The notes under the pieces were generated by a model. It worked only from the letters and a program-made list of their open reading frames with translations. It had not been told where the DNA came from and made no database searches. Shown piece after piece: positions 1-12,800 of a stretch of DNA of 64,000 bases; position 1 is the first letter of the stretch; each line of letters opens with the position of its first letter. A program made the position numbers and the translations under genes. Source of the DNA: Zea mays. Its lineage: Eukaryota; Streptophyta; Magnoliopsida; Poales; Poaceae. The stretch is from assembly GCF_902167145.1 (NCBI RefSeq), contig NW_023367289.1:1-64000 (forward strand). The letters run 5' to 3'.

Positions 1-3000
1 AGGCTCATACACCTCACCCCACAAATGTTTCCTTGTCGTAGATCACATTCTTGGATTTCTCGTGGAGACCATTTCTTGGTCAAAAATCCGTAGGTGTTAG
101 CCTTCGATATTATTGAAAATGGTCGTTCATGGCTATTTTCGACAAAAATGGGGGTTGTGTGGCCATTGATCATCGACCAGAGGCTCATACACCTCACCCC
201 ACATATGTTTCCTTGCCATAGATCACATTCTTGGATTTTTGGTGGAGACCATTTCTTGGTCAAAAATCTGTAGGTGTTAGCCTTCGGTATTATTGTAAAT
301 GGTCATTCATGGCTATTTTCGACAAAAATGGGGGTTGTGTGGCCATTGATCATCAACCATAGGCTCATACACCTCACCCCACATATGTTTCCTTGCCATA
401 GATCACATTCTTGGATTTCTGGTGGAGACCATTTCTTGGTCAAAAATCCGTAGGTCTTAGCCTCTAATATTATTGAAAATGGTCGCTCATGGCTATTTTC
501 ATAAAAAAATGGGGGTTGTGTGGCCATTTATCATCGACTAGAGGCTCATAAATCTCACCCCACATATGTTTCCTTGCCATAGATCACATTCTTGGATTTT
601 TGGTGGAGACCATTTCTTGGTCAAAAACTCGTACGTGTTAGCCTTCGGTATTATTGAAAATGGTCGTTCATGGCTATTTTCGGCAAAATGGGGGTTGTGT
701 GGCCATTGATCATCGACCAGAGGCTCGTACACCTCACCCCACATATGTTTCCTTGCCATAGATTACATTCTTGGATTTCTGGTGGAAACCATTTCTTGGT
801 TAAAAACTCGTACGTGTTAGCCTTCGGTATTATTGAAAATGGTCATTCATGGCTATTTTCGGCAAAATGGGGGTTGTGTGGCCATTGATCGTCGACCAGA
901 GGCTCATACACCTCACCCCACATATGTTTCCTTGTTGTAGATCACATTCTTTGATTTCTGGTGGAGACCATTTCTTGGTCAAAAATCCGTAGGTGTTAGC
1001 CTTCGATATTATTGAAAATGGTCGTTCATGGCCATTTTCGACAAAAATGGGGGTTGTGTGGCCATTGATCATCGACCAGAGGCTCATACACCTCACCCCA
1101 CATATGTTTCCTTGCCATAGATCACATTCTTGGATTTCTGGTGGAGACCATTTCTTGGTCAAAAATCCGTAGGTGTTAGCCTTCGGTATTATTGTAAATG
1201 GTCATTCATGGCTATTTTCGACAACAATGTGGGTTGTGTGGCCATTGATCATCGACCAGAGGCTCATACACCTCACCCCACATATGTTTCCTTGCCATAG
1301 ATCACATTCTTAGATTTCTGGTGGAGACCATTTCTTGGTCAAAAATCCGTAGGTCTTAGCCTCTAATATTATTGAAAATGGTCGCTCATGGCTATTTTCA
1401 TAAAAAATGGGGGTTGTGTGGCCATTTATCATCGACTAGAGGCTCATAAATCTCACCCCTCATATGTTTCCTTGCCATAGATCACATTCTTGGATTTTTG
1501 GTGGAGACCATTTCTTGGTCAAAAACTCGTACGTGTTAGCCTTCGGTATTATTGAAAATGGTCATTCATGGCTATTTTCGGCAAAATGGGGGTTCTGTGG
1601 CCATTGATCATCGACCAGAGGCTCGTACACCTCACCCCACATATGTTTCCTTGCCATAGATCACATTCTTGGATTTCTGGTGGAGACCATTTCTTGGGCA
1701 AAAATCCGAATGTGTTAGCCTTTGGTATTTTTGAAAATGGTCATTCATGGCTATTTTCGACAAAAATGGGGGTTGTGTGGCCATTGATCTTCGGCCAGAG
1801 GCTCATACACCTCACTACACATATGTTTCCTTGCCATAGATCACATTCTTGGATTTATGGTGGAGACCATTTCTTGGTCAAAAATCCGTAGGTGTTAGCC
1901 TTCAGTGTCATTGAAAATGGTCGTTCATGGCTATTTTCGACAAAAAATTAGGGGTTGTGTGGCCATTGATCGTCGACCAGAGGCTCATACACCTCACCCC
2001 ACATATGTTTCCTTGCCATAGATCACATTCTTGGATTTCTGGTGGAGACCATTTCTTGGTCAAAAATCCGTAGGTGTTAGCCTTCGGTATTATTGAAAAT
2101 GGTCGTTCATGGCTATTTTCGACAAAAATGGGGGTTGTGTGGCCATTGATCATCGACCAGACGCTCATACACCTCACCCCACATATGTTTCCTTGCCATA
2201 GATCACATTCTTAGATTTCTGGTGGAGACCATTTCTTGGTCTAAAATCCGTAGGTGTTAGCCTCTAGTATTATTGAAAATGGTCGCTCATGGCGATTTTC
2301 AAGGTCGCTCATGGCTATTTTCATAAAAAATGGGGGTTGTGTGGCCATTTATCATCGACTAGAGGCTCATAAACCTCACCCCACATATGTTTCCTTGCCA
2401 TAGATCACATTCTTGGATTTCTGGTGGAGACCATTTCTTGGTTAAAAACTCGTACGTGTTAGCCTTCGGTATTATTGATAATGGTCGTTCATGGCTATTT
2501 TCGGCAAAATGGGGGTTGTGTGGCCATTGATCATCGACCAGAGGCTCGTACACCTCACCCCACATATGTTTCCTTGCCATAGATCACATTCTTGGATTTC
2601 TGGTGGAGACCATTTCTTGGTCAAAAATCCGTACGTGTTAGCCTTTGGTATTTTTGAAAATGGTCATTCATGGCTATTTTCGACAAAAATGGGGGTTGTG
2701 TGGCCATTGATCTTCGACCAGAGGCTCATACACCTCACTACACATATGTTTCCTTGCCATAGATCACATTCTTGGATTTATGGTGGAGACCATTTCTTGG
2801 TCAAAAATCCGTAGGTGTTAGCCTTCAGTGTCATTGAAAATGGTCGTTCATGGCTATTTTCGACAAAAAATAGGGTTGTGTGGCCATTGATCGTCGACCA
2901 GAGGCTCATACACCTCACCCCACATATGTTTCCTTGCCATAGATCACATTCTTGGATTTCTGGTGGAGACCATTTCTTGGTCAAAAATCCGTAGGTGTTA

Positions 3001-6000
3001 GCCTTCGGTATTATTGAAAATGGTCGTTCATGGCTATTTTCGACAAAAATGGGGGTTGTGTGGCCATTGATCATCGACCAGACGCTCATACACCTCACCC
3101 CACATATGTTTCCTTGCCATAGATCACATTCTTGGATTTCTGGTGGAGACCATTTCTTGGTCTAAAATCCGTAGGTGTTAGCCTCTAGTATTATTGAAAA
3201 TGGTCGCTCATGGCTATTTTCAAGGTCGCTCATGGCTATTTTCATAAAAAATGGGGGTTGTGTGGCCATTTATCATCGACTAGAGGCTCATAAACCTCAC
3301 CCCACATATGTTTCCTTGCCATAGATTACATTCTTGGATTTCTGGTGGAAACCATTTCATTGGTTAAAAACTCGTACGTGTTAGCCTTCGGTATTATTGA
3401 AAATGGTCATTCATGGCTATTTTCGGCAAAATGGGGGTTGTGTGGCCATTGATCGTCGACCAGAGGCTCATACACCTCACCCCACATATATTTCCTTGTC
3501 GTAGATCACATTCTTGGATTTCTGGTGGAGACCATTTCTTGGTCAAAAACTCGTAGGTGTTAGCCTTCGATATTATTGAAAATGGTCGTTCATGGCTATT
3601 TTCGGCAAAAATGGGGGTTGTGTGGCCATTGATCATCGACCATAGGCTCATACACCTCACCCCACATATGTTTCCTTGCCATAGATCACATTCTTGGATT
3701 TCTGGTGGAGACCATTTCTTGGTCAAAAATCCGTAGGTGTTAGCCTTCGGTATTATTGTAAATGGTCATTCATGGCTATTTTCGACAAAAATGGGGGTTG
3801 TGTGGCCATTGATCATCGACCAGAAGGCTCATACACCTCACCCCACATATGTTTCCTTGCCATAGATCACATTCTTGGATTTATGGTGGAGACCATTTCT
3901 TGGTCAAAAATCCGTAGGTGTTAGCCTTCAGTGTCATTGAAAATGGTCGTTCATGGCTATTTTCGACAAAAATTAGGGGTTGTGTGGCCATTGATCGTCG
4001 ACCAGAGGCTCATACACCTCACCCCACATATGTTTCCTTGTCATAGATCACATTCTTGGATTTCTGGTGGAGACCATTTCTTGGTCAAAAATCCGTAGGT
4101 GTTAGCCTTCGGTATTATTGAAAATGGTCGTTCATGGCTATTTTCGACAAAAATGGGGGTTGTGTGGCCATTGATCATCGACCAGACGCTCATACACCTC
4201 ACCCCACATATGTTTCCTTGTCATAGATCACATTCTTGGATTTCTGGTGGAGACCATTTCTTGGTCTAAAATCCATAGGTGTTAGCCTCTAGTATTATTG
4301 AAAATGGTCGCTCATGGCTATTTTCAATGTCGCTCATGGCTATTTTCATAAAAAATGGGGGTTGTGTGGCCATTTATCATCGACTAGAGGCTCATAAACC
4401 TCGCCCCACATATGTTTCCTTGCCATAGATCACATTCTTGGATTTCTGGTGGAGACCATTTCTTGGTTAAAAACTCGTACGTGTTAGCCTTCGGTATTAT
4501 TGAAAATGGTCGTTCATGGCTATTTTCGGCAAAATGGGGGTTGTGTGACCATTCATTATCGACCAGAGGCTCGTACACCTCACCCCACATATGTTTCCTT
4601 GCCATAGATCACATTCTTGGATTTCTGGTGGAGACCATTTCTTGGTCAAAAATCTGTACGTGTTAGCCTTTGGTATTTTTGAAAATGGTCATTCATGGCT
4701 ATTTTCGACAAAAATGGGGGTTGTGTGGCCATTGATCTTCGACCAGAGGCTCATACACCTCACTACACATATGTTTCCTTGCCATAGATCACATTCTTGG
4801 ATTTATGGTGGAGACCATTTCTTGGTCAAAAATCCGTAGGTGTTAGCCTTCAGTGTCATTGAAAATGGTCGTTCATGGCTATTTTCGACAAAAATTAGGG
4901 TTGTGTGGCCATTGATCGTCGACCAGAGGCTCATACACCTCACCCCACATATGTTTCCTTGCCATAGATCACATTCTTGGATTTCTGGTGGAGACCATAT
5001 CTTGGTCAAAAATCTGTAGGTGTTAGCCTTCGGTATTATTGAAAATGGTCGTTCATGGCTATTTTCGACAAAAATGGGGGTTGTGTGGCCATTGATCATC
5101 GACCAGACGCTCATACACCTCACCCCACATATGTTTCCTTGCCATAGATCACATTCTTGGATTTCTGGTGGAGACCATTTCTTGTTCTAAAATCCGTAGG
5201 TGTTAGCCTCTAGTATTATTGAAAATGGTCGCTCATGGCTATTTTCAAGGTCGCTCATGGCTATTTTCATAAAAAATGGGGGTTGTGTGGCCATTTATCA
5301 TCGACTAGAGGCTCATAAACCTCACCCCTACATATGTTTCCTTGCCATAGATTACATTCTTGGATTTCTGGTGGAAACCATTTCTTGGTTAAAAACTCGT
5401 ACGTGTTAGCCTTCGGTATTATTGAAAATGGTCATTCATGGCTATTTTCGACAAAATGGGGGTTGTGTGGCCATTGATCATCAACCAGAGGCTCGTACAC
5501 CTCACCCCACATATGTTTCCTTGCCATAGATCACATTCTTGGATTTCTGGTGGAGACCATTTCTTGGTTAAAAATTCGTACGTGTTAGCCTTTGGTATTT
5601 TTGAAAATGGTCATTCATGGCTATTTTCGACAAAAATGGGGGTTGTGTGGCCATTGATCATCGACTAGAGGCTCATACACCTCACCCCACATATGTTTCC
5701 TTGCCATAGATCACATTCTTGGAATTCTGGTGCAGACATTTCTTGGTCAAAAATCCGTAGGTGTTAGCCTTCGGTATTATTGTAAATGGTCGTTCATGGC
5801 TATTTTCGACAAAAATGGGGGTTGTGTGGCCATTGATCATCGACCAGACGCTCATACACCTCACCCGACATATGTTTCCTTGCCATAGATCACATTCTTG
5901 GATTTCTGGTGGAGACCATTTCTTGGTCTAAAATCCGTAGGTGTTAGCCTCTAGTATTATTGAAAATGGTCGCTCATGGCTATTTTCAAGGTCGCTCATG

Positions 6001-9000
6001 GCTATTTTCATAAAAAATGGGGGTTGTGTGGCCATTTATCATCGACTAGAGGCTCATAAACCTCACCCCACATATGTTTCCTTGCCATAGATTACATTCT
6101 TGTATTTTCTGGTGGAAACCATTTCTTGGTTAAAAACTCGTACGTGTTAGCCTTCGGTATTATTGAAAATGGTCATTCATGGCTATTTTCGTCAAAATGG
6201 GGGTTGTGTGGCCATTGATCATCGACCAGAGGCTCATACACCTCACCCCACATATGTTTCCTTGCCATAGATCACATTCTTGGATTTCTGGTGGAGACCA
6301 TTTCTTGGTCAAAAATCCGTAGGTGTTAGCCTTCGGTATTATTGAAAATGGTCGTTCATGGCTATTTTCGACAAAAATGGGGGTTGTGTGGCCATTGATC
6401 ATCGACTAGAGGCTCATACACCTCACCCCACATATGTTTCCTTGCCATAGATCACATTCTTGGATTTCTGGTGGAGACCATTTCTTGGTCAAAAATCCGT
6501 AGGTGTTAGCCTTCGGTATTATTGAAAATGGTCGTTCATGGCTATTTTCGACAAAAATGGGGGTGTGTGGCCATTGATCATCGACCAGATGCTCATACAC
6601 CGTCACCCCACATATGTTTCCTTGCCATAGATCACATTCTTGGATTTCTGGTGGAGACCATTTCTTGGTCTAAAATCCGTAGGTCTTAGCCTCTAGTATT
6701 ATTGAAAATGGTCGCTCATGGCTATTTTCATAAAAAAATGGGGGTTGTGTGGCCATTTATCATCACCTAGAGGCTCATAAACCTCACCCCACATATGTTT
6801 CCTTGCCATAGATCACATTCTTGGATTTCTGGTGGAGACCATTTCTTGGTTAAAAACTCGTACGTGTTAGCCTTCGGTATTATTGAAAATGGTCGTTCAT
6901 GGCTATTTTCGGCAAAATGGGGGTTGTGTGGCCATTGATCATCGACCAGAGGATCATACACCTCACTCCACATATGTTTCCTTGCCATAGATCACATTCT
7001 TGGATTCCTGGTGGAGACCATTTCTTGGTCAAAAATCCATACGTGTTAGCCTTTGGTATTTTTGAAAATGGTCATTCATGGCTATTTTCGACAAAAATGG
7101 GGGTTGTGTGGTCATTGATCATCGACTAGAGGCTCATACACCTCACCCCACATATGTTTCCTTGCCATAGATCACATTCTTGGATTTCTGGTGGAGACCA
7201 TTTCTTGGTCAAAAATCCGTAGGTGTTAGCCTTCGGTATTATTGAAAATGGTCGTTCATGGCTATTTTCGACAAAAATGGGGGTTGTGTGGCCATTGATC
7301 ATCGACCAGACGCTCATACACCTCACCCCACATTTGTTTCCTTGCCATAGATCACATTCTTGGATTTCTGGTGGAGACCATTTCTTGGTCTAAAATCCGT
7401 AGGTGTTAGCCTCTAGTATTATTGAAAATGGTCGCTCATGGCTATTTTCAAGGTCGCTCATGGCTATTTTCATAAAAAATGGGGGTTGTGTGGCCATTTA
7501 TCATCGACTAGAGGCTCATAAACCTCACCCCACATATGTTTCCTTGCCATAGATTACATTCTTGGATTTCTGGTGGAAACCATTTCTTGGTTAAAAACGC
7601 GTACGTGTTAGCCTTCGGTATTATTGAAAATGGTCATTCATGGCTATTTTCGGCAAAATGGGGGTTGTGTGGCCATTGATCGTCGACCAGAGGCTCATAC
7701 ACCTCACCCCGACATATGTTTCCTTGTCGTAGATCACATTCTTGGATTTCTGGTGGAGACCATTTCTTGGTCAAAAAACCGTAGGTGTTAGCCTTCGATA
7801 TTATTGAAAATGGTCGTTCATGGCTATTTTCGACAAAAATGGGGGTTGTGTGGCCATTGATCATCGACCAGAGGCTCATACACCTCACCCCACATATGTT
7901 TCCTTGCCATAGATCACATTCTTGGATTTCTGGTGGAGACCATTTCTTGGTCAAAAACTCGTACGTGTTAGCCTTCGGTATTATTGAAAATGGTCGTTCA
8001 TGGCTATTTTCGGCAAAATGGGGGTTCTGTGGCCATTGATCATCGACCAGAGGCTCGTACACCTCACCCCACATATGTTTCCTTGCCATAGATCACATTC
8101 TTGGATTTCTGGTGGAGACCATTTCTTGGTCAAAAATCCGTAGGTGTTAGCCTTCGGTATTATTGAAAATGGTCGTTCATGGCTATTTTCGGCAAAATGG
8201 GGGTTCTGTGGCCATTGATCATCGACCAGAGGCTCGTACACCTCACCCCACATATGTTTCCTTGCCATAGATCACATTCTTGGATTTCTGGTGGAGACCA
8301 TTTCTTGGTCAAAAATCCGTAGGTGTTAGCCTTCGGTATTATTGAAAATGGTCGTTCATGGCTATTTTCGACAAAAATGGGGGTTGTGTGGCCATTGATC
8401 ATCGACCAGAGGCTCATACACCTCACCCCACATATGTTTCCTCGCCATAGATCACATTCTTGGATTTCTGGTGGAGACCATTTCTTGGTCAAAAATCCGT
8501 AGGTCTTAGCCTCTAATATTATTGAAAATGGTCGCTCATGGCTATTTTCGGCAAAATGGGGGTTCTGTGGCCATTGATCGTCGACCAGAGGCTCATACAC
8601 CTCACCCCACATATGTTTCCTTGTCGTAGATCACATTCTTGGATTTCTGGTGGAGACCATTTCTTGGTCAAAAATCCGTAGGTGTTAGCCTTCGATATTA
8701 TTGAAAATGGTCAGTTCATGGCTATTTTCGACAAAAATGGGGGTTGTGTGGCCATTGATCATCGACCAGAGGCTCATACACCTCACCCCACATATGTTTC
8801 CTTGCCATAGATCACATTCTTGGATTTCTGGTGGAGACCATTTCTTGGTCAAAAATCTGTAGGTGTTAGCCTTCGGTATTATTGAAAATGGTCGTTCATG
8901 GCTATTTTCGACAAAAATGGGGGTTGTGTGGCCATTGATCATCGACCAGACGCTCATACACCTCACCCCACATATGTTTCCTTGCGATAGATCACATTCT

Positions 9001-9284
9001 TGGATTTCTGGTGGAGACCATTTCTTGGTCTAAAATCCGTAGGTGTTAGCCTCTAGTATTATTGAAAATGGTCGCTCATGGCTATTTTCAAGGTCGCTCA
9101 TGGCTATTTTCATAAAAAATGGGGGTTGTGTGGCCATTTTCATCGACTAGAGGTTCATAAACCTCACCCCACATATGTTTCCTTGCCATAGATCACATTC
9201 TTGGATTTCTGGTGGAGACCATTTCTTGGTCAAAAATCCGTACGTGTTAGCCTTTGGTATTTTTGAAAATGGTCGTTCATGGCT
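1..9284 (+). repeat. Knob180 satellite array, block A (F orientation)
   Basis: Head-to-tail monomers of about 180 bp, about 51 copies, each with the blocks GGCTCATACACCTCACCCC, TGTTTCCTTGCCATAG, GGTGGAGACCATTTCTTGG and GGCTATTTTCGACAAAAATG. I recognise these as the maize knob 180-bp repeat from memory of the family; the periodicity is seen directly. Several monomer subtypes alternate: one with CCTCTAGTATTATTG and CATAAACCTC, one with CTTTGGTATTTTTG, one with CTTCAGTGTCATTG followed by AATTAGGGTTG, and one with AAAACTCGTACGTG. Five-monomer units recur with offsets of about 923 bp (1568 to 2491) and a larger unit at about 2025 bp (2359 to 4384). The open frames here are repeat shadows, with no gene in the block. 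Confidence 0.95.
2281..2335 (+). repeat. Long (about 202 bp) knob monomer variant with a 22-bp internal tandem duplication
   Basis: The piece GGTCGCTCATGGCTATTTTC is present twice in direct succession, the first copy ending in AA and the second continuing into ATAAAAAATGGGGG. This makes the monomer about 202 bp. Other examples are near 3203, 4309, 5227, 5987, 7429 and 9069, and in reverse orientation near 10775, 11150, 12075, 34437, 37755 and 43395. The variant marks a fixed place in the higher-order units: spacing between neighbours is often about 921 bp, that is four 180-bp monomers plus this one. The copy at 2281 has a single change, GGCGATTTTC. Confidence 0.85.
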
Positions 9285-9890
9285 TGGTCGATGATCAATG
9301 GCCACACAACCCCCATTTTTTATGAAAATAGCCATGAGCGACCATTTTCAATAATACTAGAGGCTAAGACCTACGGATTTTTGACCAAGAAATGGTCTCC
9401 ACCAGAAATCCAAGAATGTGATCTATGGCAAGGAAACATATGTGGGGTGAGGTGTATGAGCCTCTCGTCGATGATCAATGGCCACACAACCCCCATTTTT
9501 GTCGAAAATAGCCATGAATGACCATTTACAATAATACCGAAGGCTAACACCTACGGATTTTTGACCAAGAAATGGTCTCCACCAGAAATCCAAGAATGTG
9601 ATCTATGGCAAGGAAACATATGTGGGGTGAGGTGTATGAGCCTATGGTCGATGATCAATGGCCACACAACCCCCATTTTTGTCGAAAATAGCCATGAACG
9701 ACCATTTTCAATAATATCGAAGGCTAACACTTACGGATTTTTGACCAAGAAATGGTCTCCACCAGAAATCCAAGAATGTGATCTACGACAAGGAAACATA
9801 TGTGGGGTGAGGTGTATGAGCCTCTGGTCGACGATCAATGGCCACACAACCCCCATTTTTATGAAAATAGCCATGAGAGACCATTTTCAA
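8220..9890 (+). repeat. Outer inverted-repeat arm, left copy (mirrors about 21838-23508)
   Basis: Positions here and in the partner add up to about 31728, a relation held by several matched landmarks: the orientation switch 9284 with 22444, and open-frame ends 8966 with 22762, 9147 with 22581, and 9561 with 22166. The arms cross the orientation switch itself, so the junction was copied along with its flanks. Limits are approximate because they were read by eye. Confidence 0.8.
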
Positions 9891-12800
9891 TAATACTAGA
9901 GGCTAAGACCTACGGATTTTTGACCAAGAAATGGTCTCCACCAGAAATCCAAGAATGTGATCTATGGCAAGGAAACATATGTGGGGTGAGGTGTATGAGC
10001 CTCTTGTCGATGATCAATGGCCACACAACCCCCATTTTTGTCGAAAATAGCCATGAATGACCATTTACAATAATACCGAAGGCTAACACCTACAGGATTT
10101 TTGACCAAGAAATGGTCTCCACCAGAAATCCAAGAATGTGATCTATGGCAAGGAAACATATGTGGGGTGAGGTGTATGAGCCTCTAGTCGATGATCAATG
10201 GCCACACAACCCCCATTTTTGTCGAAAATAGCCATGAATGACCATTTTCAAAAATACCAAAGGCTAACACGTACGGATTTTTGACCAAGAAATGGTCTCC
10301 ACCTAGAAATCCAAGAATGTGATCTATGGCAAGGAAACATATGTGGGGTGAGGTGTATGAGCCTCTGGTCGATGATCAATTGCCACACAACCCCCATTTT
10401 GTCGAAAATAGCCATGAACGACCATTTTCAATAATACCGAAGGCTAACACTTACGGATTTTTGACCAAGAAATGGTCTCCACCAGAAATCCAAGAATGTG
10501 ATCTACGACAAGGAAACATATGTGGGGTGAGGTGTATGAGCCTCTGGTCGACGATCAATGGCCACACAACCCCCATTTTGCCGAAAATAGCCATGAATGA
10601 CCATTTTCAATAATACCGAAGGCTAACACGTACGAGTTTTTAACCAAGAAATGGTTTCCACCAGAAATCCAAGAATGTAATCTATGGCAAGGAAACATAT
10701 GTGGGGTGAGGTCTATGAGCCTCTAGTCGATGATAAATGGCCACACAACCCCCATTTTTTATGAAAATAGCCATGAGCGACCTTGAAAATAGCCATGAGC
10801 GACCATTTTCAATAATACTAGAGGCTAACACCTACGGATTTTAGACCAAGAAATGGTCTCCACCAGAAATCCTAGAATGTGATCTATTGCAAGGAAACAT
10901 ATGGGGGTGAGGTGGACGAGCCTCTGGTCGATGATCAATGGCCACACAACCCCCATTTTTGTCGAAAATAGCCATGAACGATCATTTACAATAATACCGA
11001 AGGCTAACACCTACGGATTTTTGACCAAGAAATGGTCTCCACCAGAAATCCAAGAATGTGATCTATGGCAAGGAAACATATGTGGGGTGAGGTTTATGAG
11101 CCTCTAGTCGATGATAAATGGCCACACAACCCCCATTTTTTATGAAAATAGCCATGAGCGACCTTGAAAATAGCCATGAGCGACCATTTTCAATAATACT
11201 AGAGGCTAACACCTACGGATTTTAGACCAAGAAATGGTCTCCACCAGAAATCCAAGAATGTGATCTATGGCAAGGAAACATATGTGGGGTGAGGTGTATG
11301 AGCGTCTGGTCGATGATCAATGGCCACACAACCCCCATTTTTGTCGAAAATAGCCATGAACGACCATTTTCAATAATACCGAAGGCTAACACCTACGGAT
11401 TTTTGACCAAGAAATGGTCTCCACCAGAAATCCAAGAATGTGATCTATGGCAAGGAAACATATGTGGGGTGAGGTGTATGAGCCTCTGGTCGATGATCAT
11501 TGGCCACACAACCCCCATTTTTGTCGAAAATAGCCATGAACGACCATTTTCAATAATATCGAAGGCTAACACCTACGGATTTTTGACCAAGAAATGGTCT
11601 CCACCAGAAATCCAAGAATGTGATCTACGACAAGGAAACATATGTGGGGTGAGGTGTATGAGCCTCTAGTCGACGATCAATGGCCACACAACCCCCATTT
11701 TGCCGAAAATAGCCATGAATGACCATTTTCAATAATATCGAAGGCTAACACCTACGGATTTTTGACCAAGAAATGGTCTCCACCAGAAATCCAAGAATGT
11801 GATCTACGACAAGGAAACATATGTGGGGTGAGGTGTATGAGCCTCTGGTCGACGATCAATGGCCACACAACCCCCATTTTGCCGAAAATAGCCATGAATG
11901 ACCATTTTCAATAATACCGAAGGCTAACACGTACGAGTTTTTAACCAAGAAATGGTTTCCACCAGAAATCCAAGAATGTAATCTATGGCAAGGAAACATA
12001 TGTGGGGTGAGGTGTATGAGCCTCTAGTCGATGATAAATGGCCACACAACCCCCATTTTTTATGAAAATAGCCATGAGCGACCTTGAAAATAGCCATGAG
12101 CGACCATTTTCAATAATACTAGAGGCTAACACCTACGGATTTTGGACCAAGAAAAGGTCTCCACCAGAAATCCAAGAATGTGATCTATGGCAAGGAAACA
12201 TATGTGGGGTGAGGTGTATGAGCGTCTGGTCGATGATCAATGGCCACACAACCCCCATTTTTGTCGAAAATAGCCATGAACGACCATTTTCAATAATACC
12301 GAAGGCTAACACCTACGGATTTTTGACCAAGAAATGGTCTCCACCAGAAATCCAAGAATGTGATCTATGGCAAGGAAACATATGTGGGGTGAGGTGTATG
12401 AGCCTCTAGTCGATGATCAATGGCCACACAACCCCCATTTTTGTCGAAAATAGCCATGAATGACCATTTTCAAAAATACCAAAGGCTAACACGTACGGAT
12501 TTTTGACCAAGAAATGGTCTCCACCAGAAATCCAAGAATGTGATCTATGGCAAGGAAACATATGTGGGGTGAGGTGTACGAGCCTCTGGTCGATGATCAA
12601 TGGCCACACAACCCCCATTTTTGTCGAAAATAGCCATGAATGACCATTTTCAATGATACCGAAGGCTAACACGTACGAGTTTTTAACCAAGAAATGGTTT
12701 CCACCAGAAATCCAAGAATGTAATCTATGGCAAGGAAACATATGTGGGGTGAGGTGTATGAGCCTCTGGTCGATGATCAATGGCCACACAGCCCCCATTT

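Noticed and set aside
303..9335. Dozens of 60-150 codon frames with repeated peptide blocks
   Set aside because: They are the knob180 monomer read in several frames on both strands. The peptide blocks repeat with the monomer period, frames end at subtype changes, and no promoter or family match was seen.
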